Of a stretch of DNA of 25,283 bases, positions 7,032-15,188 are shown in pieces. The stretch spans positions 1-25,283 of the forward strand of contig DASWHX010000004.1 of the NCBI GenBank assembly GCA_036397995.1, read 5' to 3'. Positions within the stretch are counted from its first letter, which is position 1; each line of letters starts with the position of its first letter. The position numbers and the translations under genes are program-made. Origin of the DNA: DASWHX01 sp036397995. Its GTDB lineage: Bacteria; Bacteroidota; Bacteroidia; Cytophagales; Cyclobacteriaceae. The notes under the pieces are model-generated. The model ran no database searches, was not told where the DNA came from, and was given only the letters and a program-made list of their open reading frames with translations.

Positions 7032-7560
7032 ATTCCTTATATGTTAATTCTACCTTAACCTCAATCTCTTCGGCAATGTTTTGAAACAAAATGGAAGGAA
7101 TTTTTATTTTATAATCTTCAAGTTTAACAATAAAGGAAGAGTTCATAAAGACTTTGCCGTCTTTAAATTCCATCACTCCGTTTATTGTTACTTTATTAGT
7201 TACACCATGGATAGTTAATTCTCCTTCAGCGGTTGCATTTTGTTTGCCGGGCTTTTTAGTGAATCCTGTAACAGCGCCATTGAAGGCCGCCTTAGGATAT
7301 TTTTCACTCTCCATATATTTTTCGTTGAAATGCTCCTGCATCAATGATCGTTTGAAAGTGAATTCTTTGATAGGAATAGAAAATGCGATTTCTCCCTTAT
7401 CACTATCAAAGATGCTGGTGGTTTTATTATTGTGCGCGTCAATATCTTCCAGAGGTGCTTCTGAATAAAAACTTATTCTTGAAGATTCGGTAATATATTT
7501 TTGTCCAAATGAGTAATCATGAAGAAATAATACAGCCAGTAAAAAGAAAATCCGGTTCAT
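7021..7560 (-). CDS. YceI-family periplasmic lipid-binding-like protein
   Basis: A 179-residue secreted protein with a short signal peptide (FFLLAVLFLHDYSFGQ, cleavage near residue 20). The mature part has the YceI lipocalin-like pattern: ISFYSEAPLEDIDAHN, FTFKRSLMQEHFNEKYM, SEKYPKAAF and GELTIHGVTNKV. Solved YceI proteins bind long polyisoprenoid chains in a beta-barrel; whether this one does is unknown. It is the middle gene of the operon, four bases after the haem-motif lipoprotein stop and overlapping the DUF5777 start. No tailed duplication or truncation is seen. Confidence 0.93.
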   Translation of the reverse strand: MNRIFFLLAVLFLHDYSFGQKYITESSRISFYSEAPLEDIDAHNNKTTSIFDSDKGEIAFSIPIKEFTFKRSLMQEHFNEKYMESEKYPKAAFNGAVTGFTKKPGKQNATAEGELTIHGVTNKVTINGVMEFKDGKVFMNSSFIVKLEDYKIKIPSILFQNIAEEIEVKVELTYKEYGE

Positions 7561-7564
7561 CGTT

Positions 7565-7924
7565 TTAATTGTTTAGCGCTCCACTTTCTACCCAGCAGCC
7601 AATCTGAGCTATTTGTAAACTAGTAAGAACTCTCCCTCCTCTGGGCATATCTCTCGTAGAAGTACGCTCGCGTATTTCAGCCGCATATGTTTTAATATTT
7701 GAAAACTGGGTAAAGTCGGGCAGTCCTGTTCCGATAACATGACAACCACTGACAGTACAATTGGTATCAATGATCGGCTTAATGATGTCGGAAAATGTTA
7801 CTAAATCCGGGTCACAAAAAAAATTTTTCGAGCCAAAAAGATCTTCCTCATTATCGTCAGAACATGACAAAATCACAGATAAACAGCAGATTCTCAGGTA
7901 TACTCTAAATCTGGATTTATTCAT
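7565..7924 (-). CDS. Lipoprotein with c-type haem motif (CX4CH)
   Basis: A 119-residue lipoprotein. A hydrophobic leader ends in a lipobox-like ILSC with Cys21; the acidic run SDDNEED directly after it matches the Bacteroidota signal for surface export of lipoproteins. The mature domain has NCTVSGCH, with Cys56, Cys61 and His62: a CX4CH spacing rather than CXXCH. Further on, Met93 (RDMPRGG) is a possible distal ligand, and the end LQIAQIGCWVESGA is the usual last helix of planctomycete-type cytochrome c domains. It probably carries one haem and passes electrons at the outer membrane, but haem attachment is inferred. First gene of the YceI/DUF5777 operon; the 77-base spacer before it has only a weak promoter candidate. 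Confidence 0.82.
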   Translation of the reverse strand: MNKSRFRVYLRICCLSVILSCSDDNEEDLFGSKNFFCDPDLVTFSDIIKPIIDTNCTVSGCHVIGTGLPDFTQFSNIKTYAAEIRERTSTRDMPRGGRVLTSLQIAQIGCWVESGALNN

Positions 7925-8001
7925 TATTTATAATTAATTTAGAATTAAGAGTTTAGACACTCAACTAAGCAAGTAATGGGCCGAAAATACGAAATTAGCC
8001 C

Positions 8002-8109
8002 CTATTTCCCTGGAAAGGTTGTATTTGATCCTATAACCCACATAAAATAAAGCAGTGCTATCATAAAAATTGCGAAAATGAATATGAAAATTAATTTTGA
8101 ACGCTTCAT
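8002..8109 (-). CDS. Small (35-residue) single-span membrane protein at operon end
   Basis: An ORF shorter than usual prediction cut-offs. Its ATG (8109-8107) shares one base with the TAA of the upstream 585-residue gene (TAATG), the same junction used elsewhere in this operon. The product starts MKRSK, has one strongly hydrophobic span of about 22 residues (from Leu6: LIFIFIFAIFMIALL and on), then a short polar tail ending in GSNTTFPGK, with TAG at 8002-8004. A basic N-terminus before the span predicts N-in orientation. I recognise no family. The stop-start overlap, position and clean membrane segment argue for a real gene; a chance ORF in AT-rich DNA remains possible. Confidence 0.6.
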   Translation of the reverse strand: MKRSKLIFIFIFAIFMIALLYFMWVIGSNTTFPGK

Positions 8110-9866
8110 TAATTAAGTCTGGGCTCCAGCCACAATAAACCGATGCAAATTGTGAAAATAAGATAGAAATATAATGGCGAAACGGGGTAATTTTCCAATA
8201 CGATTTTTCTTTCTCCTTCAACATTGAATGTCAAATTTCGTTTATTCGTATTCTTCTTCCTTTCAAGCTCCAGGTTCACCCAGTATTCATCCGGGAAAAT
8301 GAAAATCCAGTCAATTATTTCATTATTAATTTGAACTGGAAGCCAACCGGTTTTATTTGGCCAGAATGTACAGGTCCATAAATCACTAAAATAAAGATCT
8401 TGCCTAAGCCCAATTGGGATACTGTCTATTTTTAGCTGTGGATTTTCAAGGGTTGAGCTTATAGTGAGATTTACGGGTAGCCCTACCCTGCTTATTGACG
8501 ATGAATTTATTGCGACGTATTCCTTATTCCAGCTCTTGCCTAGTTTATCAAGAATTTCAGCCCAATAATCTGAATAGGTCTCCATGAAACCGTTTAAAGC
8601 AAGAGTATAGGTTCGAGGCAACAGGGAAAAACCAACCTTTCCCAAACCATAAAAAGAACCAAAACTTATAGCTTCATTCTTTGAGTCTTGATTTATCGTG
8701 AATGTAAATGGGTTTGTTCCTGGTTTAAGCTCAATCCTGGGAGTAATGAATTTGACTCCACTCTCACGAAGTATCAATTCTGCTGTCATTTTGTTGTGTT
8801 GCTGAAAGTGATTCCCTGAGATAAACATTTTCAATTCTGATTTTGAAATCCGGGAGGCCTCATCCAGCAGAAATAAGACTCCCAAACCATTATCGCGAAT
8901 TTCCTTGGCGATAAGATCTTTCTCCGAAGCGCTAAGATCGATCCATCCTTCAAAATCAGTGATTATCAAATCCAGTTTTTCAATCCAATTTAAGTTAATG
9001 ACATTTGTGAGGGGTTTTTCGATGTTAAAGCTTTCTAAAACATAGTCGTTCCTGGAAACCTTTGATCGTACTACTACTTTATGCTTTTTTTGTTGCAGCC
9101 AATCTTTCAGAAACCTGGTTTCAAAGGTTGGGTATCCCTGAAGAAAAAATACATGGATAGGTTCCGGATCTGAAACTCTATAAGGGACTACTCCTTTATC
9201 AAGTAAATTCTTTTTATTGTCAAAAAGTTTTATTTCTAAAATAAAATTACCACTTACTTTTTCCGGCGTCTTAATATTAAGTTTCTGCACACCGCGGGTG
9301 GTAGCAAAGGAATCAATTCTTCCAGACGAATGTTCCAGCACCAGGAATCCATCCTGGTCGGTTTTTGTTTCAATTTCCAACTGTAACATCTCTCCGCGTT
9401 CAATCCTTGTATTGTAATTTAAACCTACAATTCCTTTTATTGAATCTGAAGGCAAGAAGTTCGAGGGGATTTTTGACAGAAGATTCAGCTCATGAATTTC
9501 AAGTCCGTCACCCATTACAAAGACTTCACTCACAGAATTCTCCATTAGAATTTTTTCCAACTGATTCCTTTTTGCGGTCAGATCAATTTTTACAAGATTG
9601 TTTCTTATAATAAGCAAACTATCCAAATCTTTTTGTGAATAATTCATTGTGAGTAACGCCAGTGGCCTTGGCGATCCAGATTTTCTTATGGACGGCCTAA
9701 CGGCAATTGCAAGCAAACAAATCACCGCCAGAACTATCGAAATAAATCTTAATAATTTTCGTCCTTTCCGAAATGATTCTTTCCATATTAAGAATCCGGA
9801 ACAAATGACAAGGCCCGGAACAATTATGGTCCAGAAACCTGGATATGGATTGAAAGTTAACTCCAT
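8109..9866 (-). CDS. Membrane-anchored amidotransferase-like protein of the MoxR/BatA operon
   Basis: A 585-residue protein. I chose ATG 9866 over TTG 9869 because the ATG overlaps the preceding stop as TGATG. Two N-terminal membrane spans (about 10-27 and 40-60) and one at the C-terminus (about 564-581) enclose a long periplasmic part. The stretch HVFFLQGYPTFETRFLKDWL begins a Rossmann-like segment resembling the inactive glutamine-amidotransferase-type domains found in MoxR/DUF58/BatA operons of other phyla; DLIITDFEGW and GLGVLFLLDEAS fit the following strands. No catalytic Cys nucleophile is visible, so it is probably a structural or sensory module. It sits between the DUF4175 gene and the 35-residue membrane gene. 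The family is inferred from context and architecture. Confidence 0.78.
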   Translation of the reverse strand: MELTFNPYPGFWTIIVPGLVICSGFLIWKESFRKGRKLLRFISIVLAVICLLAIAVRPSIRKSGSPRPLALLTMNYSQKDLDSLLIIRNNLVKIDLTAKRNQLEKILMENSVSEVFVMGDGLEIHELNLLSKIPSNFLPSDSIKGIVGLNYNTRIERGEMLQLEIETKTDQDGFLVLEHSSGRIDSFATTRGVQKLNIKTPEKVSGNFILEIKLFDNKKNLLDKGVVPYRVSDPEPIHVFFLQGYPTFETRFLKDWLQQKKHKVVVRSKVSRNDYVLESFNIEKPLTNVINLNWIEKLDLIITDFEGWIDLSASEKDLIAKEIRDNGLGVLFLLDEASRISKSELKMFISGNHFQQHNKMTAELILRESGVKFITPRIELKPGTNPFTFTINQDSKNEAISFGSFYGLGKVGFSLLPRTYTLALNGFMETYSDYWAEILDKLGKSWNKEYVAINSSSISRVGLPVNLTISSTLENPQLKIDSIPIGLRQDLYFSDLWTCTFWPNKTGWLPVQINNEIIDWIFIFPDEYWVNLELERKKNTNKRNLTFNVEGERKIVLENYPVSPLYFYLIFTICIGLLWLEPRLN

Positions 9867-12034
9867 CAAAAATTTCTTCCCGATTTAAAATAATTGGCTT
9901 TCAGGGGATCCTGTGGTATAGCCTTAGATCCTGGCTCCCTGGATTGACTTATAAGTATTTCATAAAATTCTGATTTTAGTTTTTTCAGTTGTGTCCCCAC
10001 CTGAGTATCGCTTTCGGAAATTCTTTTTATCTCCTGTAAAATATCAAGGTATTGCAGGGGATTAGTTTCAACCAGGTACGCGATTTCATTTCCGCAAGCC
10101 ACTAGTAGTAATTTCTCATTTTCCGTCAAATCCCGGTTTGAAAGAATAGCATTATCCAGTACAGTGGTCACTAGCCTTATGTTAGGAAACTCTGCCCTGA
10201 CTTCATTGATAGAAGCTGTTTGTCTCGGATCTACTTCTTCCTGCTTGCCGGAAAGCCTTTTTTCCTCTGTCAACGGAGGGGGGTCAAATCCAACACGCTG
10301 AACATATATTCTTGCATGATTCTTTATTTCCATAATCAATTCCAAAGCCCTATACTGGTATGGCAATGATTTCTCCGGTTGATAAAGACGAAGATATAAT
10401 TCAGCATCCCACATCTCAACCAGCGCTGCTCTCAATTTCGATTCTACAGAGATTGAAAAAAAAGTAACTTCTTCTTCAGTATCGTGAGCGTGACTGACTT
10501 GCTCCAAAGGATCCTCTTCAGCATCCGGATTCAATTCTTCATCATGTTCATGGCTCTCCTCTAATATCCGCAGCGCTTCATCGGAAGCAGGAGTTTCATC
10601 ACTTTCCAATTCTATGCCTGATAAAAATTCCTCACCCAAAAACTGACTATACTTTAATCGAAGCACTTTTTGATCAAAGCCGAGTTCATTACTTATAGTC
10701 TTAAAATTCCTAATAGGTAATTTAGGGTTATCTTTTATCAGCTTTTCTGTCTCTATAATAATCTGTCTTTGACTTCGAAAGTAATCAGGCATTAGATCTA
10801 CGGCAAGGCCACCAAAGCCGGAGAATTCAGTTGAGCTGGTATCTTCTATCACAAGAAAGAAAGTTTCTGTTCTTGACCGGTTAGGATTAGGCGATTTATT
10901 ATCCCAAGCCTCAATAAAATAATAAAGCTCTGAACCCGGCTCCAATTCCAATTTACTTCCATCCATTGTTGCTGAAAGATTTACTCTTTTCTTCCCTGTA
11001 ATTTTCTCAGCAAAAGGTATTTTTATTTCTCTGAATTTCACGCCTTCACCAGCTCCTTTACTTACAGTAGTGACAAGGTAAGCATCAGATAACCCGTAGT
11101 CATCTGATATAGCAGCTTCAACCGGTATAATAATTTTGGCATTAAAACTTAAGCGCTGATACAATTCATTTTGAATAGTTAATATTTTGGGCGGGAGATC
11201 AGGAATAACATCAACCCGGTAAAATTCAGTTTTTAGTGTGTCGTTATTACTTGTAATGGCAAGAGAATAGAATCCACTCGAAGAAATAATGGTTTCAACA
11301 ATATAAGACTGTCCCTTGATGTGCATTGGATTAAAATTATCCAAACCCCAAACCAGGTTTGCGGTCTCGATGGGCATATTAAATTCCAGTTGCCAGGAAA
11401 CTTTGCTGCCTGAAGGAATCTCCAGGTGAAAATCTTCCTGAATAGCCGGTTTCAATCCAGTATAGGATGGAGGCACAATGCTTATCTGGCTATTTGTTAT
11501 TCTTATTGATTCAATCTCTCCGGAATGCTCATTTGGGGCTACAACCGAGGTTTGAGTAAGAATCGGTGGATTGGTTTTCGAGTTCTGAAAAGCGCCAGGC
11601 AAGAATGATGAAAGCAACAGGACCCCTGCAACTATCAGCGGAACTTTAAAGTTTACCGGAATTTTCACTTTAGTTGGTAAGTTATCGAAGAGAGGAATAA
11701 TCTTCTCGCGTTGAATTTTAGCTACCGCAGTAAACTTATCTGACTCAAAGAGTAGATGACTGCTGTCCTCCAACTGTTCAAACTGCCGGTCTAATAATTG
11801 GCCAACCTGTTTACTTTTAATTTTTCCAGGTTTTAGAACAACTGCCATAATAAAAGACAGTACAATGAGGAATGGAATGCTATAAAGCATTGCATTAATG
11901 GAAAAAGCATTTAAGATTTGATGAAAAAGGAAGCTTGCCGGTAATGAAATAATTAAGATCTGGAACAAAATGAGCAAATTCCATTTTACCTGGATACTGT
12001 TCAAAGCTCTAACTGCTGCCTTACTCTCTTGCAT
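9866..12034 (-). CDS. DUF4175-like large membrane protein with His/Asp-rich insert
   Basis: A 722-residue protein with three N-terminal hydrophobic segments (about 18-36, 47-67 and 129-148), then a large periplasmic region. Beta-rich domains carry VPPSYTGLKP (187-196) and the motif AISDDYGLSDAYL (308-320), both of which I associate with DUF4175 proteins. The C-terminal half is helical, with ALVEMWDAELYLRLYQPEKS. An acidic and histidine-rich insert lies just before it: HEHDEE at 495-500 and HAHDTEEE at 515-522, a possible metal-binding loop. It overlaps the BatA-like gene by one base (TAATG) and the next gene likewise (TGATG). Its function is unknown; in this operon type it probably forms a membrane complex with the BatA-like protein. 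Confidence 0.85.
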   Translation of the reverse strand: MQESKAAVRALNSIQVKWNLLILFQILIISLPASFLFHQILNAFSINAMLYSIPFLIVLSFIMAVVLKPGKIKSKQVGQLLDRQFEQLEDSSHLLFESDKFTAVAKIQREKIIPLFDNLPTKVKIPVNFKVPLIVAGVLLLSSFLPGAFQNSKTNPPILTQTSVVAPNEHSGEIESIRITNSQISIVPPSYTGLKPAIQEDFHLEIPSGSKVSWQLEFNMPIETANLVWGLDNFNPMHIKGQSYIVETIISSSGFYSLAITSNNDTLKTEFYRVDVIPDLPPKILTIQNELYQRLSFNAKIIIPVEAAISDDYGLSDAYLVTTVSKGAGEGVKFREIKIPFAEKITGKKRVNLSATMDGSKLELEPGSELYYFIEAWDNKSPNPNRSRTETFFLVIEDTSSTEFSGFGGLAVDLMPDYFRSQRQIIIETEKLIKDNPKLPIRNFKTISNELGFDQKVLRLKYSQFLGEEFLSGIELESDETPASDEALRILEESHEHDEELNPDAEEDPLEQVSHAHDTEEEVTFFSISVESKLRAALVEMWDAELYLRLYQPEKSLPYQYRALELIMEIKNHARIYVQRVGFDPPPLTEEKRLSGKQEEVDPRQTASINEVRAEFPNIRLVTTVLDNAILSNRDLTENEKLLLVACGNEIAYLVETNPLQYLDILQEIKRISESDTQVGTQLKKLKSEFYEILISQSREPGSKAIPQDPLKANYFKSGRNF

Positions 12035-13287
12035 TATTGCCCCCTCCGTTTAGATAAAATTCGCTCACCAATTATCAGAGAAAATACTGCCAGCCAAAAT
12101 GGGTAACTAAAATCTGTCTGTCGCGAAACTGGTCCAGCCACCATGTTTTGTTTTTCAATTTCCTGAGTAAATTGCCTATAGTCTGAATTTTGTAATTTCT
12201 CCGGAGAAACATCCCCACCAAAAAATAATTCGAACACAGTTCTTAGAAATTCTTCATTATAAATAGCTTCAGGGGTAATCCTTCCCATGGTTTCATAAAA
12301 GTTAACTTGTGATTTAATAATCGAAATCGGACCAGTTATATTATTAGTTTTCAAAGGATTATAATTAATAACTCCTGGAGATTTTAGATCTTTGCCGGGC
12401 TCCGGACCTATCCAAATTACGTAAGTATTCATCAGTGAATCTTCTGAAAAACTTTCGGGAGCGTAGATGCCCTTAAATTTGAAATTAAATTCCGGCTGCC
12501 TGGCAATGGCTTCCAAAACCCTTACCCACTCCTCAACTTCCTTATCGAAACCAGGTTCCGTTACAATAATTGCAAATTTTGAATTTACTTCACCCAATTC
12601 GCCGGTTTTGAAACTTCCGGCATCTATTATTTCCGTGCGACTTATCAGATTGTTGCCTTGCAGGTACTGACCGATAAGTAAAACCGAATCTTTACTGAAT
12701 TGTTTTTTGACTATCGGGAACTCTCCTGGAGACGATGGGATTTGATACCAGGTTAACTCAAAGCTAAATTTTGGGAAAGCTCCCGCAATATTCTTAAGGT
12801 ATCCATGACTAAAAAGTACGACCTTGCCATACCTGTTTAGCCCTTCCAATTCTTCCAACGCAAGGAATAAATTATTCCTCAAAAAGACAGAGTCATCAAT
12901 GCTGTTTACAATTTTATTATTATGTAAATATCTGATATCGTAAGCATTATAATCAGTTGTATCAAGTTTTAAATTAATAAGATTCATTCCCGCAACTTCC
13001 GAATCGATTAACAACAGATTCCGTTTAACCAACGTTTGATTACTTTGAATTACAGGGTTAGCCAGGATAAAAACCAGCGCTGCAAAGATTAGTGATCGTA
13101 AGGCTAAAAGTGTATACTCGTTTAAGCGAATGCTACGAGACCGCGTTTTTTCTACTTTCTTTATCCATGAGATATTGCCCACCCAGATTGTTGTGCCTTT
13201 GCTTTTGTTTAACAAATGAATTATCAATGGAAATGTTAGCGCAAGCAAACCCCAAAATGCGGCAGGATTTAGAAAGATGAGATTCAT
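12034..13287 (-). CDS. BatA-domain membrane protein with degenerate VWA region
   Basis: A 417-residue protein starting with the N-terminal aerotolerance (BatA) domain: FLNPAAFWGLLALTFPLIIH spans the membrane at about 8-26, a second span lies at 59-77 (LLALRSLIFAALVFILANPV), and a last one near 395-411. Between them is a periplasmic domain in the place where a von Willebrand factor A domain is expected. Its first strand reads LLLIDSEVAG (91-100); the DxSxS metal site is not conserved, so it probably does not bind a metal there. It overlaps the DUF58 gene by four bases (ATGA) and the DUF4175 gene by one. Proposed role: membrane partner of the MoxR chaperone system in envelope stress or assembly (family-level inference). 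Confidence 0.88.
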   Translation of the reverse strand: MNLIFLNPAAFWGLLALTFPLIIHLLNKSKGTTIWVGNISWIKKVEKTRSRSIRLNEYTLLALRSLIFAALVFILANPVIQSNQTLVKRNLLLIDSEVAGMNLINLKLDTTDYNAYDIRYLHNNKIVNSIDDSVFLRNNLFLALEELEGLNRYGKVVLFSHGYLKNIAGAFPKFSFELTWYQIPSSPGEFPIVKKQFSKDSVLLIGQYLQGNNLISRTEIIDAGSFKTGELGEVNSKFAIIVTEPGFDKEVEEWVRVLEAIARQPEFNFKFKGIYAPESFSEDSLMNTYVIWIGPEPGKDLKSPGVINYNPLKTNNITGPISIIKSQVNFYETMGRITPEAIYNEEFLRTVFELFFGGDVSPEKLQNSDYRQFTQEIEKQNMVAGPVSRQTDFSYPFWLAVFSLIIGERILSKRRGQ

Positions 13288-14198
13288 ACTAGTCGCTTTC
13301 GAATTTGAAGGAAACCGGACAATAGCGTCGGGAGATCATCCCCCGAATTGAATTGGTGATAATCTATTTCTTTTGCAAGGAAAGTAGTCTGGAAATGATT
13401 TTCAGCAATCCGCTTTTTTTCAACAAAAAATTCCCTGGCTTTATCCGCATCAGTTAACACTTCCTCGCCTGTTTCTAAATCTTTGAAAGTGTGAAAGCCT
13501 TCATAGGCGAATTCAATTTCATTCTGAGCAACCATGTTTAGAACCAATACTTCATTTCTTTGAGTTTTTAATGAGGTGATAAAATCCATTAACTCATTTT
13601 CTTTTTCATACATATCGGATAAGAATATAACCATCTCTTTACGCCCCGGATAGTAAATGTCCTCTAAGCGAGCCGGCCTTATCGGCCATGCACCAGCTGT
13701 TTTCAATTGAATGAGCATTTGCAGTAATCTGGTGAATTGCTGTGGATGAACTGTTGGAGAAAGGCGGCTGATGTTTTCATTATTTATGGTAAACAAACCA
13801 AAACTATCACCCTGATTTCGTGCCAGGTAAGCTAATGAAGCTACAATTATCCGGGCCAGGTCAATTTTTCGAAGGCCACCACTTTCGTGTTCCATAGATT
13901 TGCTGGCATCAATAATAAACCGAATTGTGATGTGCGTATCAATCTCTGATTGCCTGATGTAATACCTTTCTGACCGGGCATACATTTTCCAGTCGAGTAA
14001 GCGGAGATCATCTCCGGGTTCATAACTTCTGTATTGGCTAAACTCCTGCCCCATTCCCAGTCGGTGGCTGCGGTTATTTCCGTGAAAGAATTCTTCAACA
14101 ACTATTCTGGCAACCAATTCCAGCCCTTCGATAGAACTTATTATTTCGGGTCGAAGAAGATCGGATATTTTTTCATTCGATTCTTTAAGCTTTGCCAT
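13284..14198 (-). CDS. DUF58 domain protein (VWA-like), partner of MoxR
   Basis: A 304-residue soluble protein. The DUF58 signature YRSYEPGDDLRLLDWKMYAR lies at 56-75, followed by IIDASKSM (95-102), where Asp97, Ser99 and Ser101 form an intact DxSxS metal-site motif of a VWA-like fold. Unlike many DUF58 proteins it has no N-terminal membrane spans, so it should be cytoplasmic and free to contact the MoxR ATPase. The start ATG overlaps the end of moxR by 14 bases; the stop overlaps the BatA-like start as ATGA. It is the only member of the operon in which I can see a complete DxSxS motif, and so the best candidate MoxR client. Confidence 0.94.
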   Translation of the reverse strand: MAKLKESNEKISDLLRPEIISSIEGLELVARIVVEEFFHGNNRSHRLGMGQEFSQYRSYEPGDDLRLLDWKMYARSERYYIRQSEIDTHITIRFIIDASKSMEHESGGLRKIDLARIIVASLAYLARNQGDSFGLFTINNENISRLSPTVHPQQFTRLLQMLIQLKTAGAWPIRPARLEDIYYPGRKEMVIFLSDMYEKENELMDFITSLKTQRNEVLVLNMVAQNEIEFAYEGFHTFKDLETGEEVLTDADKAREFFVEKKRIAENHFQTTFLAKEIDYHQFNSGDDLPTLLSGFLQIRKRLV

Positions 14199-15186
14199 TC
14201 ATTGGAAGCCGGATAGTATCCAGCAATTTTTCTGTAACCATATCAGGTTGAATTTGGGCAGATTCTGCTTTAAAGTTAAGAATGATACGATGGCGCAGTA
14301 CCGGATAAGCGACGTGTCTGATATCATCAACAGTAACTGCAAAGCGCGCGTTGAGCAATGCTCTTGCTTTAGCAGTAAGAATAATTGCCTGGCCTGCACG
14401 CGGACCTGCACCCCACCGTACCCACTCTTTCACATATTCTGAAATCGTATTATCAGGGCGTGTTGCACGGACTAATTTATTTACATATTCCACCAGGTCA
14501 TCACTAATAGGAACCTGACGGACAAGATTTTGAATTTCGATAATATCATTCCCATTTATAACCCTGCTCACCTCCGCCGTTACCGTACCCGTGGTTTGCT
14601 CCAGGACTGTTTTTTCTTCTGATTCTCCCGGATAACCAATCCGGATATAAAGAAGGAACCTATCCAGTTGGGCTTCCGGAAGAGGAAAAGTACCACTCTG
14701 CTCGATGGGATTTTGAGTGGCAAGAATAAAGAACGGTTTATCAAGGGTGTAGGTCTTGCCACCATAGGTAACTTCTTTTTCCTGCATCGCCTCCAATAAG
14801 GCGGATTGAGTTTTGGGTGGTGTTCTGTTTATTTCATCGGCAAGAATAATATTGGCGAAAATAGGTCCCTTGTTAAACTTGAAGAACTTCTTTCCGGTGG
14901 CATGATCTTCTTCAAGAATTTCAGTGCCGAGAATATCACTGGGCATTAAATCAGGAGTAAACTGAATCCTTCTGAAAGACAAATCAAGACACTTTGCAAG
15001 GGTACGAATCATCAATGTCTTAGCCAAACCCGGAACTCCCTCCAACAGTGCATGTCCGTTGGCCATAAATGTAATAAGAAGGTGGTCAATGGTTTCTTCC
15101 TGACCAATAATAACTTTCCCAATTTCCTTTTTTAATTGCGGCAATTTATTAATCAAAGCCAGCACTCTTTCTTTTGTCTCTTCCAT
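14185..15186 (-). CDS. MoxR-family AAA+ ATPase
   Basis: A 333-residue AAA+ chaperone. Walker A is GVPGLAKT (50-57), Walker B IILADEINR with Asp117 and Glu118, and sensor 1 ATQNP around Asn159, followed by GTFPLPEAQLDRFL, a MoxR hallmark with the arginine-bearing DRF. MoxR proteins use ATP to mature or activate VWA-domain partners. Here the likely partner is the DUF58 protein encoded directly downstream with a 14-base overlap. It begins two bases after the DUF4159 stop. Cytoplasmic, of normal length. Confidence 0.96.
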   Translation of the reverse strand: MEETKERVLALINKLPQLKKEIGKVIIGQEETIDHLLITFMANGHALLEGVPGLAKTLMIRTLAKCLDLSFRRIQFTPDLMPSDILGTEILEEDHATGKKFFKFNKGPIFANIILADEINRTPPKTQSALLEAMQEKEVTYGGKTYTLDKPFFILATQNPIEQSGTFPLPEAQLDRFLLYIRIGYPGESEEKTVLEQTTGTVTAEVSRVINGNDIIEIQNLVRQVPISDDLVEYVNKLVRATRPDNTISEYVKEWVRWGAGPRAGQAIILTAKARALLNARFAVTVDDIRHVAYPVLRHRIILNFKAESAQIQPDMVTEKLLDTIRLPMNGKA

Positions 15187-15188
15187 TT

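Noticed and set aside
7940..7962. AT-rich palindromic bases (TTAATTTAGAATTAA) before the haem-motif lipoprotein gene
   Set aside because: Such short AT palindromes are expected by chance in this composition.
7961..8224. An 87-codon minus-strand ORF overlapping the end of the 585-residue gene
   Set aside because: It overlaps the end of a well-supported gene in another frame and has no domain or coupling signal. The 35-codon ORF at 8002-8109 in a different frame is better placed (TAATG overlap).
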